Source: Amoebophrya sp. A120
Taxonomy: Eukaryota > Sar > Dinophyceae > Syndiniales > Amoebophryaceae
DNA: 64,000 bases
Direction: 5' to 3'
Assembly: GCA_905178155.1 (NCBI GenBank)
Contig: CAJINV010000023.1
Span: forward strand, 524,289-588,288
Position 1 is the first letter of the stretch; each line of letters starts with the position of its first letter. This document shows positions 45,564-58,400 of the stretch, one piece after another. Made by a program: the position numbers and the translations under genes. Under the pieces are notes generated by a model that had not been told where the DNA came from, searched no databases, and was given only the letters and a program-made list of their open reading frames with translations.

Positions 45564-48500
45564 ATGACAGCCGCAACACCGCAGCTGCGGCCACCGGGGG
45601 TGTGCGTCGCCGTCGGAATCTGGTTTCTGCTCGTCTACTTCTCGCGGAACAATCTCCAGTCCGAACAAAGCCAACAAGGAGAGCTATCCTGTGTAAAAAC
45701 GTACCCACCCCAGAGTCAAGTTGGGAACCCAGCAACACAAATCCAGAAGTTTTGGGAGCCACGCATGACAAGTTGCAGTCCGCAGTGTAGTGCATGTTAG
45801 CAAGGGCAACGGCATCACAAATCCACCTGCTTATCCTGTTTGCAGCATTACAAATGCCAAAACACGATTGGAAATGCCTGTCATGGGGAAGCGCATTACA
45901 AGCGTTCCTGTCATTGCAAATCTGCGTGATAACTCTGGTGTGGGGACGTTTTTACTCAGGATAAGAGCGGACCGGTGTTGCGTGTAACCGCTACCGCTTG
46001 TTTCAGCATGCGGAGGCTCCTTCGCCGTATTCTGCGTAAAAACGTCCGCGCCCCAGAGTCAAGATGGGAAATCTGCTACACAAATCAACCCGCCTTGGTT
46101 GTTTCGCATGACAAGTTTGTGCTCGTAGTGTAATCCTGTTATAGCTAGTTCCGAAGCATCACAGGTCTAGCATATCATGCTGATTCTAGCATCACAAATC
46201 CCATAACGCGCCTAGAAAATGGCACTCATGGGGCTCCGCATCAGAAACTTTTTTCTTTTTGGCATGCAGATTTGCATGACAAAAATTCTGGGGTGGGGAC
46301 GTTTTTACTCAGAATACGCCGCCTGCTGTAATTATACAACCGCCGCCAGCGGGTGGAGTTCCGCACGAAACCAGCCCAGACACGACGACCAACCAGGCAG
46401 CGGCAGCAGAGACGCGGAACACGAACAAAGCAGTAGAGCAGCTGCCTACATATTCCAGTAGTACAACGCGGCCAATGGAAGTTGTGCGTAGTACAGATGA
46501 ACAAGATCATAAACGTACTAGACCTGCTGGAGGAGTAGTACAACAGCCAGAGGGTTCATCATCTCCTGCTAGTACAGCAGCTTCTACTTCACCTACTCCG
46601 GGGCGAGTCCGGCACGTGGTTTTCTACTCGGCCAAGATGTTTACGCCCGGGCAGGACGGCGTGCGCCAGGTGATCGACAGAAATGCCATCTTCGTGTGGC
46701 GCTGGCTGTCGCAGGTGTATTCTCCTATCGGACGAAAAAAGTGTTTCACTCCGAGGATTTTGCAAGTTTTGCATCACTTCTTGCTCTACATCACAAAGAA
46801 AATTTTCGACGCGATATTCCAAAGGGAAGACACAGCTAAAAATCCATTGTCTTGCATGTGTAGCAAGACAAACACTTCTCATATGCATTTTCTGCATTAC
46901 AAGTCTACAGTGAAACAGTGTTTTTCTTGCGATATCTCCGTCCCTTCAAGTAATCGACTTCTCCAACCGGACCGACGTAGTGGCAGACGTGGGAGACTAT
47001 GCAGTGCAAATATGTCTGGGTCTGGAAGGGTGAAACTTGTAATGCTGTCTGCGGAATCTAAAAATGTCTGTGTTGCATGAGCAGCAAGAGAAGTCCAGTT
47101 CTTGGCACGCGGAGAGAGCATTTCTTATGCGTGATAAGCATCAAGAAGCCCTCAAAAAATCTGTGATGCTAGGATCTGCATCACAGACCTCACGGGTCAT
47201 GCAAAATGTGCATGACAAACCCCGACTCTTCCAGACATCCAGGAATATTTGCAGTTGATAGAGACAAGGTTCCCACGATCCCGAAAATGTACCGGGTCGC
47301 CATGGCGACCTTTCCGACAGCGGAAACCTTTACCTACGTGAACTCTATGCAAGAAAAAAACTGTGTAAGTGTAAATCTGTGATGGAGAATTATGTAAAAC
47401 AGTTAGCACTTGTCATGCTAGATCTGCGTCATAGACTACTATCGTACGTGTTTCCACTGATACTAGCTACGCATGACAGGTTTATTTCCCTGTATATGCA
47501 AAGCGAATTTGTGATGCAGCTCTTCCTACAAAGTTACACTTACACAGTTTTTTTCCTGGATAAACTCCGACATTCTGCCGTCCACCTGGTTTGTGAAAAC
47601 CGCTGACTTCCTATCCTATGTAAAAACTACGTCCCCACACGACCAGAGTCAACATGGGAAGTCTGCAACACAAATCCCTAACTTTTGGGAGTTCTGCATG
47701 ACAGGTTTCCATCTGCAGCATCGTGCTGGCTAGCAAGGAAAGTCGCATGAAAAATAACAATAAGCCGTTTGCTTCTCATCCTGTTTACAGCATTACAAAT
47801 GGTGCCAAAGCACGACTGGAAATATAAATATGCCTCTCATGGAGATGCGCATTCCAAATAGATTCCTGTGATTGCGCAGGTGCATGACAACTTTGGGTGG
47901 GGACGTTTTTACACAGGATACTTCCTCGCGGATACTTATCGGAACTCGGGCACCGAGTTTCTGGCGGTGGGGATACGCCGCAACCTGAAGTGGCAGAAGT
48001 ATCCAAGAAACAAACTGTGTAAGTGTAAATTTGTGTTGCAGAAAATGCAACACTGTTACACTTGTCATGCTGGACATTCATCAGAGGCAATTTTCGTGCG
48101 TGTTTTCACGTACTAGCTACTCATGACAGGTTTTCTGTGTCATGCAGAGCAAACTTGTGATGCCATTCCCTCAAGAAACTTACACTTACACAGTTTTTTT
48201 CCTGGATAAGAAGGAGTGGGATTTTGCGCAGATGAACGACGGGACAACTGGAACAACAATAGGAAATAACGCAAATAGTAAAAATGATATCATCAAGGCC
48301 CCGCCTCATGTAATCGCGTCGCCCACCGCCGCCGAGCTTGCCGCTCGGGCAAACTCCACTTTGAAAGAGTGTGGTGTTGACCTGACCACCGCACTGCGTA
48401 GCTGGAAGTGCGCCCCCAACGGTGGCGTACTCGCGCAGGACTACTTTGTGGCCTCGCGCAACATCTGGGACTGGAACCGTATCCCGGAGTTCCAGATTGG

Positions 48501-49928
48501 TCGGGTATCAAATGCAAATATCTTCCCTGGATGTCTGGATGATCAAACATGGATGCCAGGTTTATTGTCATGCATATGTAGCTGCATGACCCATCACGCT
48601 AGTAATGCATGACGTAGCATCACAGATTTTTAGAACCCTTCCTGATGCCTATCCCGCAAATGAAATATGCCCTCCCCGCGAAGCACAAACTGCCAACTCC
48701 TATTACAGCAGTGTTTTATGCAATACAGATTTTTTTAGGTTGCAAAGACAGCATCGCAAGTTGCACCCTTCTCCAGGGGTCCAGACATAATTTTTGCAGT
48801 TGATATCGGGTGGGATACGACAACTGGCTCGTCGATCGCGCGTTTCACGCGCACCCAAAAGTTGCCTTGATAGACATCGCCCCCTCCTGTCCCATGATCC
48901 ACCAGAATGGCCGGTTTGGCGGTAGCGAGGGGTGGCACGGCCACAACAAAAAGGACCTGCTGGTCAACTACAAACTTGCTATTGCGAGGAAGCATTCTCT
49001 CTCCCCATATGGACCGTTTTTGACAATGTGTATTGCTGATATGAGCCCACCAATCGTCTCTGTGTTGCATGAAGGCTTTTCCACGGGCTCCGCCGCATTC
49101 TACAGGCGGCTTGTCATGCTGTTGCTCCTACAGCGTAGACGTCTGTCATGCTAAGCGCCTAGGAACAAAACCTCTCCGCTCCGGCTTGCTATGGGCCTGC
49201 GGTCCTCGTTAGCAAGACAAATCTGATTTGTGTACGCAAATCCAGCACGAGAAACTTATGAAGAGGGGGGATTTTTCATTCTGATACTTGCCGCCCGGCA
49301 CGCCAAGGCCAACCACGAACCCGGACACTACTTTGCGCACGGCAGCACCGGGCTATGCCAGAAAAAAACTCTGTGAGTGTAAGTCTGTGATGCAGAAAAT
49401 GCAAAACTGTATACTCTTGTCATGCTGGATCAGGATCTACTGCGTAGTTAGAGGCTACTTTCCTACGTGTTTCCACCTACTAGCTGCGCATGACAAGTAG
49501 TTTTCCCTGTAATGCAAAGCGACTTTGTGATGCTGCTCTTCCTTACAAAGTTACACTTACACACTTCTTTTCCTGGATATGGGCTCGCCCGAAAACGCAC
49601 CTGCATCGACGATATCAAATGCAAAAATGTCTGGGTCTGGAAGATTCTCAGACTTGTCATGCACGGTTTGCATGAGCCATGATGTCTGTGATGCATGCCA
49701 TAGTATCACAGGACTTTTGACGAGGGATTCTTGATGCCTATCCCGCATGACAAATGCCCTCTCCGCGCAGCAAAAACTAGAATCCTTTTGCTGCTCATGC
49801 AACACAAATTTTTTAGACATCTTCCAAATGCAGCATCACAAGTCGCATTCTTCCAGACCCAGACACTTTTGCATTTGATAGACGAAGTGACGGAGAGTGT
49901 CATTTTTTGTAAGAAAAAGAAGCAATAA
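45564..49928 (+). CDS. Gene 6: type II membrane glycosyltransferase, GT-A-like, 477 aa
   Basis: ATG at 45564, stop TAA at 49926-49928; 11 elements removed; exonic length 1434 nt. A signal anchor lies at about residues 13-26 (VCVAVGIWFLLVYF), then a P/T/S-rich stem of about 150 residues. The catalytic part shows RHVVFYSAKMF, VIDRNAIFVWRWL, TFTYVNSDILPSTWF, FLAVGIRRNLKW, DYFVASRNIWDWNRIPEFQI, then GRVGYDNWLVDRAF and MIHQNGRFGG. A family of bacterial and algal glycosyltransferase-like proteins carries the same series RNAI...YVNADI...FxxVGxRW...DYFxFxxxxF...IPPFxIGRPGWDNWL...IHQ. NSDI is the likely metal/nucleotide acidic motif. The C terminus (FCKKKKQ) is basic. A partial element-free copy of the last exons lies at 50768-50960. 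Acceptor and donor unknown. Confidence 0.65.
45685..45963. mobile_element. Introner-like element, family B
   Basis: 279 bp, TSD AGAGC exact, gene 6. Confidence 0.9.
46028..46316. mobile_element. Introner-like element, family B
   Basis: 289 bp, TSD CGCCG exact, gene 6. Confidence 0.9.
46726..46934. mobile_element. Introner-like element, family F
   Basis: 209 bp, TSD TCTCC exact, gene 6. Confidence 0.9.
46998..47260. mobile_element. Introner-like element, family A
   Basis: 263 bp, TSD GAGAC exact, gene 6. Confidence 0.9.
47346..47562. mobile_element. Introner-like element, family H
   Basis: 217 bp, TSD AACTC exact, gene 6, within the codons around YVNSDI. Confidence 0.9.
47612..47920. mobile_element. 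Introner-like element, family B
   Basis: 309 bp, TSD CTTCC exact, gene 6; end module TATCCTATG. Confidence 0.9.
48000..48208. mobile_element. Introner-like element, family H
   Basis: 209 bp, TSD AGAAG exact, gene 6. Confidence 0.9.
48506..48805. mobile_element. Introner-like element, family A
   Basis: 300 bp, TSD TCGGG exact, gene 6. Confidence 0.9.
48980..49286. mobile_element. Introner-like element, family C
   Basis: 307 bp, TSD CTTGC exact, gene 6; left TIR partly decayed. Confidence 0.87.
49354..49579. mobile_element. Introner-like element, family H
   Basis: 226 bp, TSD CGGGC / TGGGC (synonymous), gene 6. Absent from the partial copy at 50768. Confidence 0.9.
49613..49880. mobile_element. 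Introner-like element, family A
   Basis: 268 bp, TSD GACGA exact, gene 6. Absent from the partial copy, where a single GACGA is present at 50825-50829. Confidence 0.93.
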
Positions 49929-50024
49929 ATAAAAGATATTAAACAGCTGAATACCATAAGGAACAGCCTCGATCTGATTGGAATGAATGACTAAGAACAA
50001 CCTTAATAACCTTTCTAGTCGTAA

Positions 50025-50235
50025 TATCACGAGAAAAAAGTGTTACAGTTACACATTTGTTGGATGTTCTGCATCACAAATTTTCTCTGTGTGGCAGAGA
50101 AAACTTGTAATGCGAAGATCATAAGAGAAAACAGGAAGGCAACGAGGCTCCCAAGCATTGCCTGCATGAGGGACGTTGTCTGTGGTGCCGTTCTTGCAAC
50201 ACAATGTGTAACTGTAACACTTTTTTCTTGCGATA
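50025..50235. mobile_element. Introner-like element, family D, downstream of gene 6
   Basis: 211 bp, TSD CGTAA exact, about 100 bp past the stop of gene 6. Confidence 0.88.
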
Positions 50236-50296
50236 CGTAAAGATATTTGAAATACTGTACAACGCGTACAAGTGGTTGTCCTCGACGCCACGCATG

Positions 50297-50595
50297 TATC
50301 CTGAGTAAAAACGTACCCACACCAGAGTCAGGATGGGGATTTTGCAACACAAACCTAGGAGCTTTGTGAGTCACGCATGACAAGTTGCACTCTGCAGTGT
50401 AGTGCAGGTTAGCAAGTGCAGCCGCATCACAGATTCATCTGCTCATCCTGTTCACAGCATCACAAATTCCGAATGTCGGTGCGGTTGTTTTAGCATCACA
50501 AATTCCGAAACACGATGGGGGTGCGCGTTACAAGTCTTCCTATCTTTGCAAATCTGCATTACAACTCTGGTGTGTGTACGTTTTTACTCAGGATA
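50297..50595. mobile_element. Introner-like element, family B, downstream of gene 6
   Basis: 299 bp, TSD GCATG exact. The 61 bp between it and the element at 50025 reads KIFEILYNAYKWLSSTPRM and then stops once this element is removed; probably 3' UTR. Confidence 0.88.
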
Positions 50596-50767
50596 GCATG
50601 TAATTGATGTTTATCAATCAAGTACACATCTTACCTCCTATTTCTGTGTCTGGAAAGTAAATAAGTCCGCAGAAGTTTGATGCCATGGAGATTTTCCATG
50701 CCCTACGAGGAAGTCTGGGATGTAGTTGCAGGGTGTAGTTGTACTAGCATCGGTCATAGATTCGCGC
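50596..50767. other. Short spacer with decayed family A remnants
   Basis: 50640-50740 contains TGTCTGGAAAGT and GATTTTCCATGCCCTACGAG, resembling family A interior, without intact ends. Confidence 0.45.
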
Positions 50768-50960
50768 GGCCACTACTCAGCGCAGCACGGCAATACCGCG
50801 CTCGCCCGAAAACGCACGTGCATCGACGAAGCGATGGAGAGTGTCACTTTTTGTCTTCCTGGTGCTCGCGGGAAGTAGAAAAAGAAGCAATAAAACAGCT
50901 GCAGCGCCTCATAACAGCCTCGATCCGATTGGATGGAATGATTTTGACCCTTAACCTTGA
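50768..50960 (+). pseudogene. Partial element-free copy of the 3' end of gene 6
   Basis: Matches the last exons of gene 6 and its 3' flank: CACTAC, GCACGGCA, CTCGCCCGAAAACGCAC, TGCATCGACGAAG, GGAGAGTGTCA, AAAAAGAAGCAATAAA, ACAGCCTCGAT. The family H and family A elements of the source (49354-49579, 49613-49880) are both missing at the exact sites. It has point changes and a 21-bp extra stretch, so it is not functional as it stands. Could be a retroposed processed RNA or a duplication older than the insertions. Confidence 0.8.
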
Positions 50961-52448
50961 ATATTTACGCGGAGGAGGCTGTATTGAGGTGTATATTAAC
51001 GGAGGAGGACGTGGTAGCTATAGTACTTTGCGCGATTCATTCTGAAGCCGCCAGGGCTGACTGAGATGTTGAGTCTCGGCTCGCTTTCTCGTCGTCGTCC
51101 CACTTGTTCTTTTATGATTTTACTTCCCGAACATGAGCAAGCTTCTGAGGCTCACCACTAAAAAAGCGGGCGGTGTTCATCTTTCTCCATGCTTCGGTCC
51201 CGATTGGTTCTGGTTGAGTAACTACAGGACGGCATTTTGTGTAGGCTGAGATAGCTAGTCTGAATGCAGGGACAGGGGGGGCCTGCCCATCGGCTGCGTC
51301 ACGGATTCGTCCTGAGCGCTTTGGCCTCGAGATGCGTGACAGGTAAGTCCTCCGCCGCGGCCTTGGCGTGTCGAGAAGTAGTTCAGGATATGGCAGCGCA
51401 ATTCTGACTGCTCGCACAAGGGCGGCAGTCTCAAACGAGCATGGCCACGGGACCTGGCGCACTATAGCTTCGAAAGAAGTACTCTGTGAGGCGCGGACAG
51501 TGTAGGCGCACAGAGCCAATAAAGTCGCCCGCTTTAGTCCGGGCCCGATTGTGTAACGCCCGTCCTTGCCGGGTTCGCGTGATCATTTTTCCTGACATTG
51601 CTTTTGAAAAGCTGCAAACTTGCGGAAGCAAAAAGGAGGCGGGCCCCCCCTTGAGGGGGGGGGTTTGGGGGACCCCCCTTCGTGGAGATACTAAGGGGGA
51701 GTACCCTTCTGAGGAGGCCCAAAAAGGGGGGGGGGTTTGGGGGTGTTTCTGGGGTACCCTCTGGGGGCTTTTGTTTGCTTCCGGAGACGCAAAATGTTTT
51801 TGCTCTTTGTAAAACAACCGGGGCTGAAAAGCGCTGGCCCGAGACCAAAACCCGAAGTCGTGGCGTATCCGCGGCGCCTAACTCATTGGGGCCGTCGCGC
51901 TTAGCTTTGAATTGTTTGACAACCGGACGTGGCCACCTGTTTTGCCTACCGGGACAAAGGCCGGCTGTTTGCCACGACCCGCGGCACAGACGGCCTCAGC
52001 CTGGCTGCGTAATTCTTTTATCCGACCAGCGCCATTCCATACTGTGTCTGTCCGGCTCCTGCGCCTGCCGTCACAGACCGGACCCGGGACGCAACCGGCG
52101 GCAAAGTCCGTCCTGTTCCTGCATGCAGACCAGCAAATTTGACATGGGCATAAAGCCGCAGCGCTCACGCGTGAGATAGTCGCCGCTGAGACGATATCTA
52201 CTTTTCGCGCTGGGTGATTCGCATGCCCAAAAAAAAAGAAGTTTCGAAGCAAAAAGTTTCTGCCATCGCCATATGTTCATCTTTCTCCATGCTTCGGTCC
52301 CGATTGGTTCTGGTTGGGACCACATTTGTCGCCAGCTTCTTGTTTTTAGTACACTTAGGAACTTAGATAGAAGGAACAGTTGTGCGGTAAGTACATGATA
52401 GTATGCTAAGTAAAGAGTAGGTAAGTAGCCGAATTAGAAAAAGATTAG
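50961..52448. other. Spacer with two copies of a 45-bp repeat and a poly-G/C tract
   Basis: GTTCATCTTTCTCCATGCTT plus CGGTCCCGATTGGTTCTGG occurs at about 51176 and 52274 in the same orientation, 1.1 kb apart. 51640-51760 is rich in G and C runs. On the minus strand both repeats read QPEPIGTEAWRKMN, but no gene is recognisable; a remnant of a longer dispersed repeat is possible. Confidence 0.5.
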
Positions 52449-55400
52449 ATGGGGAGCAGCGACGCAGCGGCCACCGACGCCGCCAGCTATGAACTGCAAA
52501 TATGTCTGGGTCTAGGAGATTGCGAGACTTGTCATGCTAGTCTGGCATGACTCTGAGCTTTGTATTGCGCGGCCGCAAAGAGCTCCTGCTCTTGCCTGTA
52601 ATGCAGAAACGCAGGTTCATCTCATGCGGAGTACGCAACTCAGAACCACGGAAATAAAACTTGTCATGTTTAGCAGCGCATCAGAGTGTGCTCACTATTT
52701 CCTTTCTTGCATCACAAATCTCCAGACCAAGACCACGTATTTGCATTTGATACCAGCGTGGTGACCACAACGACAGCTGCTAGCAGTCATTATGACAGTG
52801 CACAACCCCCCCTCCCCCTCATTTGTATAGCATGAACGGCAATACAAGCATGCATCAGCAAGAGTGCCTGTTTTGCATGACAAATTTCAACTGCATTGTA
52901 GTGCTATTTGGGCTATCAGAACTTCTCATGCAAGCAGTGCCAAAAGAAAAAAGGTGGACTGGGTATTTTGCATGACAAATGAGGGGGAGGGGGAATTGTG
53001 CACTGTCATAGTCATCATGCCGAGGATACAACACTTCTCGCGGACAAAACTTCTACCAGCGACTATCCCGTGTAAAATAAACGTCCCTACCCCAGAGTTG
53101 TCATGCAGATCTGCAAGCACAAGAGCATTTGTAATGCGCATTCGCATGATAGCTAGGCATTTCCGATCATGTTTTGGAACTTGCAATGCTGTAAACAGGA
53201 TAAAAGGCAGATGGATTTGTAAAAATGCGACTTCCCTCTGCTAAACTGCGCTACAATACAGCCTGCAACTTGATGTCATGCGTGCCTCCCAAATCCTTGC
53301 GGCTTTTGTTGCAAGATCCCCATCTTGACTCTGGGGTGATGTGGGCCCCGTTTTTCCTTCGGATAGCGACGCGGCCATGATTACGACCAGTAAACTATTG
53401 TGAGGAAAAATCCACCCTCCCCATATTGAAAGGGTATGTTTTCGAAAATTTGTGTTGCTGATTTGAGGTCACAAGTCAGATTTGTCTTGCAAGAAGACAA
53501 GGGCAGAAGCTTCCTCCCTATTATGGAAGCGGCTTTTCATGCTGTTGAGCCTAAAGGGGAGCCGTTTGCCATGCTGAACAACTAGACCCATGCGCCCCTA
53601 CCTAGCCAGGGGATCTGGCCGCAATGTCTCTCTGCAATACATAGCTGATTTGTGTACACAGATCCAGCATCAGAAATTCCGTTTTGATGTGGGGAGGGGG
53701 AGTTTTTCCTTTCAATATAAACCGGTGCTGGTCGGTGCCGGCGGAGGCGATGCTGTCCCACCTGCTGCTAGCTCTCCTCATATCAACTGTAAAAATATGT
53801 CTGGGTCTGGAAGATTCTGACACTTGTCATTGCATGAGCCATGACGTCTGTGATGCATACCCTAGGAATACAGATTTTTTGAGGGCTTCTTGATGCGTAT
53901 TCCGCATGACAAATGTCTTCTCAGCGTAGCAAAAATTGCACTTCCGTTGGTACTCGCGCAATACAGATTTTTTTGGAATCCAAATGCAGCATCACAGGCT
54001 GCATTCTTCCAGACCCAGACATTTTTACATTTGATACCTCAGCAAGAGCTGCAAAAAATGAAAGCGACAACGACCCCCGCAGGGACGAGTACTAGTAGCT
54101 CAACATCTGTTGGTATCACAGGAAAAAAGTGTTACAGTTACACATTTGTTGGAGTTTCTGCATCACAAAGTTGCTCGAAATGGCACAGAAAACCTGTGAT
54201 GCGCAGACTTTAAGGGAAATAAACACGTACGAAATAAATTTCAAAAAGTTAGCAAGCATTTCCGGCATGACAGAGGTTGTCTGTCTTGCTTGTCTTCCAT
54301 GAGAGTGTGTAACTGTACCACTTTTTTCTCAGGATAGTTGGAGTGGTCATTTTCGGCGCGCTGGGGATGTTGGGGATCTTATCCTGAGTAAAAACGTCCC
54401 CACCTCCCCAGAGTTGTCATGCAAATCTGTATGGTAAAAATGCTTCTCATGCGGAGCCCCATCATGAGAGGCATTTTTTAGTCGTGTTTCGCAATTTGTC
54501 ATGCTCCAATCCGCATGTTGTGCTGGATCTGTGATGCTGCTGCACTAGCTAAACAGGATCACACTATGAGGCCAAATTTGTCACGCAAAACTCGAAGAAA
54601 ACTTGGGGATTTGTCTTGCAGACTACTTCCCATCTTGACTATGGAGGTGTGGGGATTGTTTTACATGTGATAGATGTACGTTGCCCGAGTCTTGGAGAAA
54701 ATGAACGTGAGCTGCAAGAGTATTACAATGAAAAATGCCCCCTCCCCATATCAAAACGGGAATCTGTGATGCAGATTTGGGGTCACAAATCAGCTTTGTG
54801 ATGCTAGAAGGCAAAAGATGCGGACTGTAGTGCTGTCTAGCGTGGGAAAGCCTTGCAGCTCCAGGATGACAGGAGGCAACTGGAAGTGGGAAACAGCATG
54901 ACAGATTGCCTGCAATTTAGGCCGCAGCTTCGTCTCTTGGCCTTCTAGCAATACAAGTCGATTTGTGTACTCAAATACAGCATCACAAATTCGCGCATCT
55001 TCCGTTTCCGATATGGGGTGGGGGCTTTTTTCACTTTGATAAAGAGCAAGGAGAAGGTCGTGGAACAATATCCAAGGAAAAAACTGTGTTAGTGTAACTT
55101 TCTTTGGCTGACAGCATCACAAATTTGCTCTACATGACAGAGAAAACCTGTCATGCGTGCCTTATATTATAAGGGAAAACACACATGAAAAGCGAACTTC
55201 ATGGTTGTGTGGCATGACAGGTGTAACTCTGTTGCATGTTCTGCATCACAGAGTTACACTTACACAGTTTTTTTCTTGCATAAACAAATGTCTACTGAGA
55301 CAACTACTCACGAGGCTGTCGAGGCCCCCGTCGAAACCACCACCTACTTGGCTGGGCGCGGAAAATTTGACATCCTGTCTGCCGACTGGGCGGCGCTGGA

Positions 55401-58400
55401 GCGGTATCTCCGCGAAATCGTCGACCGACACGCGAAAGTGCTTGTCGTCAATTGCGCCGGCGTGACGCCGAAGGATTTTTTGGCTGACAGTGCGCAGGCC
55501 GTGCTGGTAAACAGTTGCTTTCCCTTGAAACTCGCGGAGATAGTGAACGCGAAACTCGACGGACGGGCGCAACTGGTCCACATTTCCACCGACATCGCCT
55601 CGGTCACGTCGTCTGGCGAGGCGCTCCGCGTGTGCCAGGACGCTTTATCAAATGCAAATATGTCTGGGTCTGGAACCTGTATCGCGTGTTTCGCATTCCT
55701 AAAAAATCTGTATTTTTGTAGAAGCAGCAAATAAAGCACCACACTTTCGCACATGCAAAAACGCAGTTTGTAATGCTTCCTGCGCATGAAAGAGCGTTGG
55801 AAAAATTTGTCATGCGGCTCTGCACTCCAAGGCACAGTCACTCTTCATGGCCATTCAGCATTACAACTTTCCAGACCCAGACTTTTTTGCAATTCATGCG
55901 CTTCGACCCCGAACCATTTTTACCGGCTCACGAAAATCCTCGGGGAACCCGTATCACGAGAAAAAAGTGTTACAGTTACACACTCGGATGGAAGACAAGC
56001 AAGACAGACAACCTCTGTCATGCAGGAAATGCTTGCCAGCCTCATTTCATTCGTGTTTTCCCATATAGTCTGCGCATCACAGGTTTTCTCCGTCACACAG
56101 AGAAAATTTGTGATGCTGAAATTCCAACAAATGTGTAATTGTAACACTTTTTTCCTGTGATAACCCGGGGGCGCGCAGCACTCCGCGGCCATGATTGTCC
56201 GAACCTCGTTCGTACCAAATGCAAACATGTCTGGGTCTGGAAAAATGCAACTTGTGATGCTGAATTTGGATTGGATTCCAAAAAAATCTGTATTGCATGA
56301 GCAGCAAAGGGAACGCAATGCTTGCTACGCGAGTAGGGCATTTGTCATGCGGAATAGGCATCAAGAAGCCCTCAAAAAGTCTGTGATGCTAGGGCGTGCA
56401 TCACAGACGTCATGGCTCATGCAAAATGTGCATGACAAGTCTCAGAATGTTCCAGACCCAGACACTTTATTTGCATTTGATAGTTCGTGGGAGAGGAAGC
56501 CTTCAACCGGAAGTATCGCGAGGAAAAATTCCCCCTCCCCATATCGAAACAAGAAAATTTGTGATGCTGGTTTGTGACCACATAAACTCAGCTTTGTCTT
56601 GCGTACAAGGCAAACGGCACCCATATGTACAGCGAGCCTGTCATGGGTTTTCCCCTATCCTATTTAGAAACGTCCCCACCCCATAGTTGTAATGCAAATC
56701 TGCATGCCGAAAATGTTTCTCATGCGGAGCCCCATGAGAAGCATTTTCCAATCGTGTTTTGCAATTTGTCATGCTCCAATCGGCATGGTATGCTAGATCT
56801 GTGATGCTGCTGAGCTAGCTCAAACAGCACTACACTACGAATCCAAATTTGTCATGCAAAACAGCCAAAGCTTGTGGATTTGTCTAGCCGATTCCCCAAC
56901 TTGACTATGGTGTGGGGACGTTTTTACTCAGGATATCCCCTATGTCAGACTTATTTCTCCTGCTCAGCCGCTAGCCGGATGAGTTGTAGTACCCAAATGG
57001 GCTTAGAATATGCCGACAAGCTGCTCCTGCCGCAATACAAAGCTCATTTGTGTACACAAAGAATCTTCCAGCAACACAAATTGTCTTTGGAGTATGGAGT
57101 GGGGGCTTTTTTCAATTTGATAGGCAGCACCTCCTGGAGTGGCTGAAGCGGTCGAGTGGCACGGAGATCCAGGGTATGAATTGCAAAAGTGCTGTCTGGG
57201 TCTGGAAGAATGCGCGATTTGTCGTGCAGCTTTTCCGTGACCCATGAGGTCTGGAATGCAGGACCTAGCATGACAGATTCTGTGCGATCTCTCTCATGCA
57301 TATCCTGCATGAGAAACTTCCTCCCGACTTGGTCAAAACTGGACGACTTTCGGTAATCATGCAACACAGATTTTTGCATGCTTCAGACTTAGCATGACAA
57401 GTTCCATGATTCTTTCCAGAGGACCCAGACATTTTTGCAATCCATACAGGGCTACCGGGATCAGTTCTGGAGCGGTACAACCTGTTTGAACGTGGTATTC
57501 CCAGGAAAAATGCCCCCAACCCCGAATCGTTGGGAGCTGCATTTGTATTGCAAACCTTTCCAAATGAAACATTCTCCCTCTACTTGCATCTATCAGCATC
57601 ACAGGTTACTTATTTCCCATCGAGAATAGAAAAAATTTGTATTGCAAAAGACCCTAGAGAGAGCGGCGCTTCTCATGCAAGCGATGCGAGGATACACGCC
57701 GAGACTCTGCATCAGAAAGATTCATACTCCTTTCATGCATGACAAAAAGTTTTCATTTGGAAACCTCGCATCTTCACAAATTTTTGCAATTTCAGGGGTG
57801 GGGGCATTTTTCACTGTAATACGTGGCCCGTTTTGTTCGCGACCTGGCCGTCGGCACGGAACCCTTCCGCCCCGGGGTCTTGCGGCTCGAGTATCCAATG
57901 TAAGAATGTCTGGGTCTGGCAGATTGCGAGGTTTGTCATGCACATTTTGCATGACTCCTGATGTCTGTGATGCATGCCCTAGCATCACAGATTTTGTGAG
58001 GGCTTCCTGATGCCTATACCGCATGACAAATGCTCTTTCCGTGTAGCGAAACCTGGACTCTCATCTTTGCTGCTCATGCAATACAGATTTTTTTAGAATC
58101 CAAAATCAGCATGACAAGTTGGATTCTTCCAGGAGACCCAGACATTTTTACAGTTGAAATCGGGGGCCAGCACACACTGTCCAAGTTCGAAGTCTGCAAG
58201 GCCATCAACGAGGCTTTCCATTATCCTCAGTAAAAACGTACCCACACCAGAGTCAAGCTGGGGATCTCGCAACACAAATCGAGGAGTTTTGGGGGTCCAG
58301 CATGACAAGTTCGTCTCTGTATTGTAGTGCAGTTTAGCAAGCACAGCCGCAACACAAATCCATCTACTCATCCTGTCGACAGCATTACAAAGCGCAAAAC

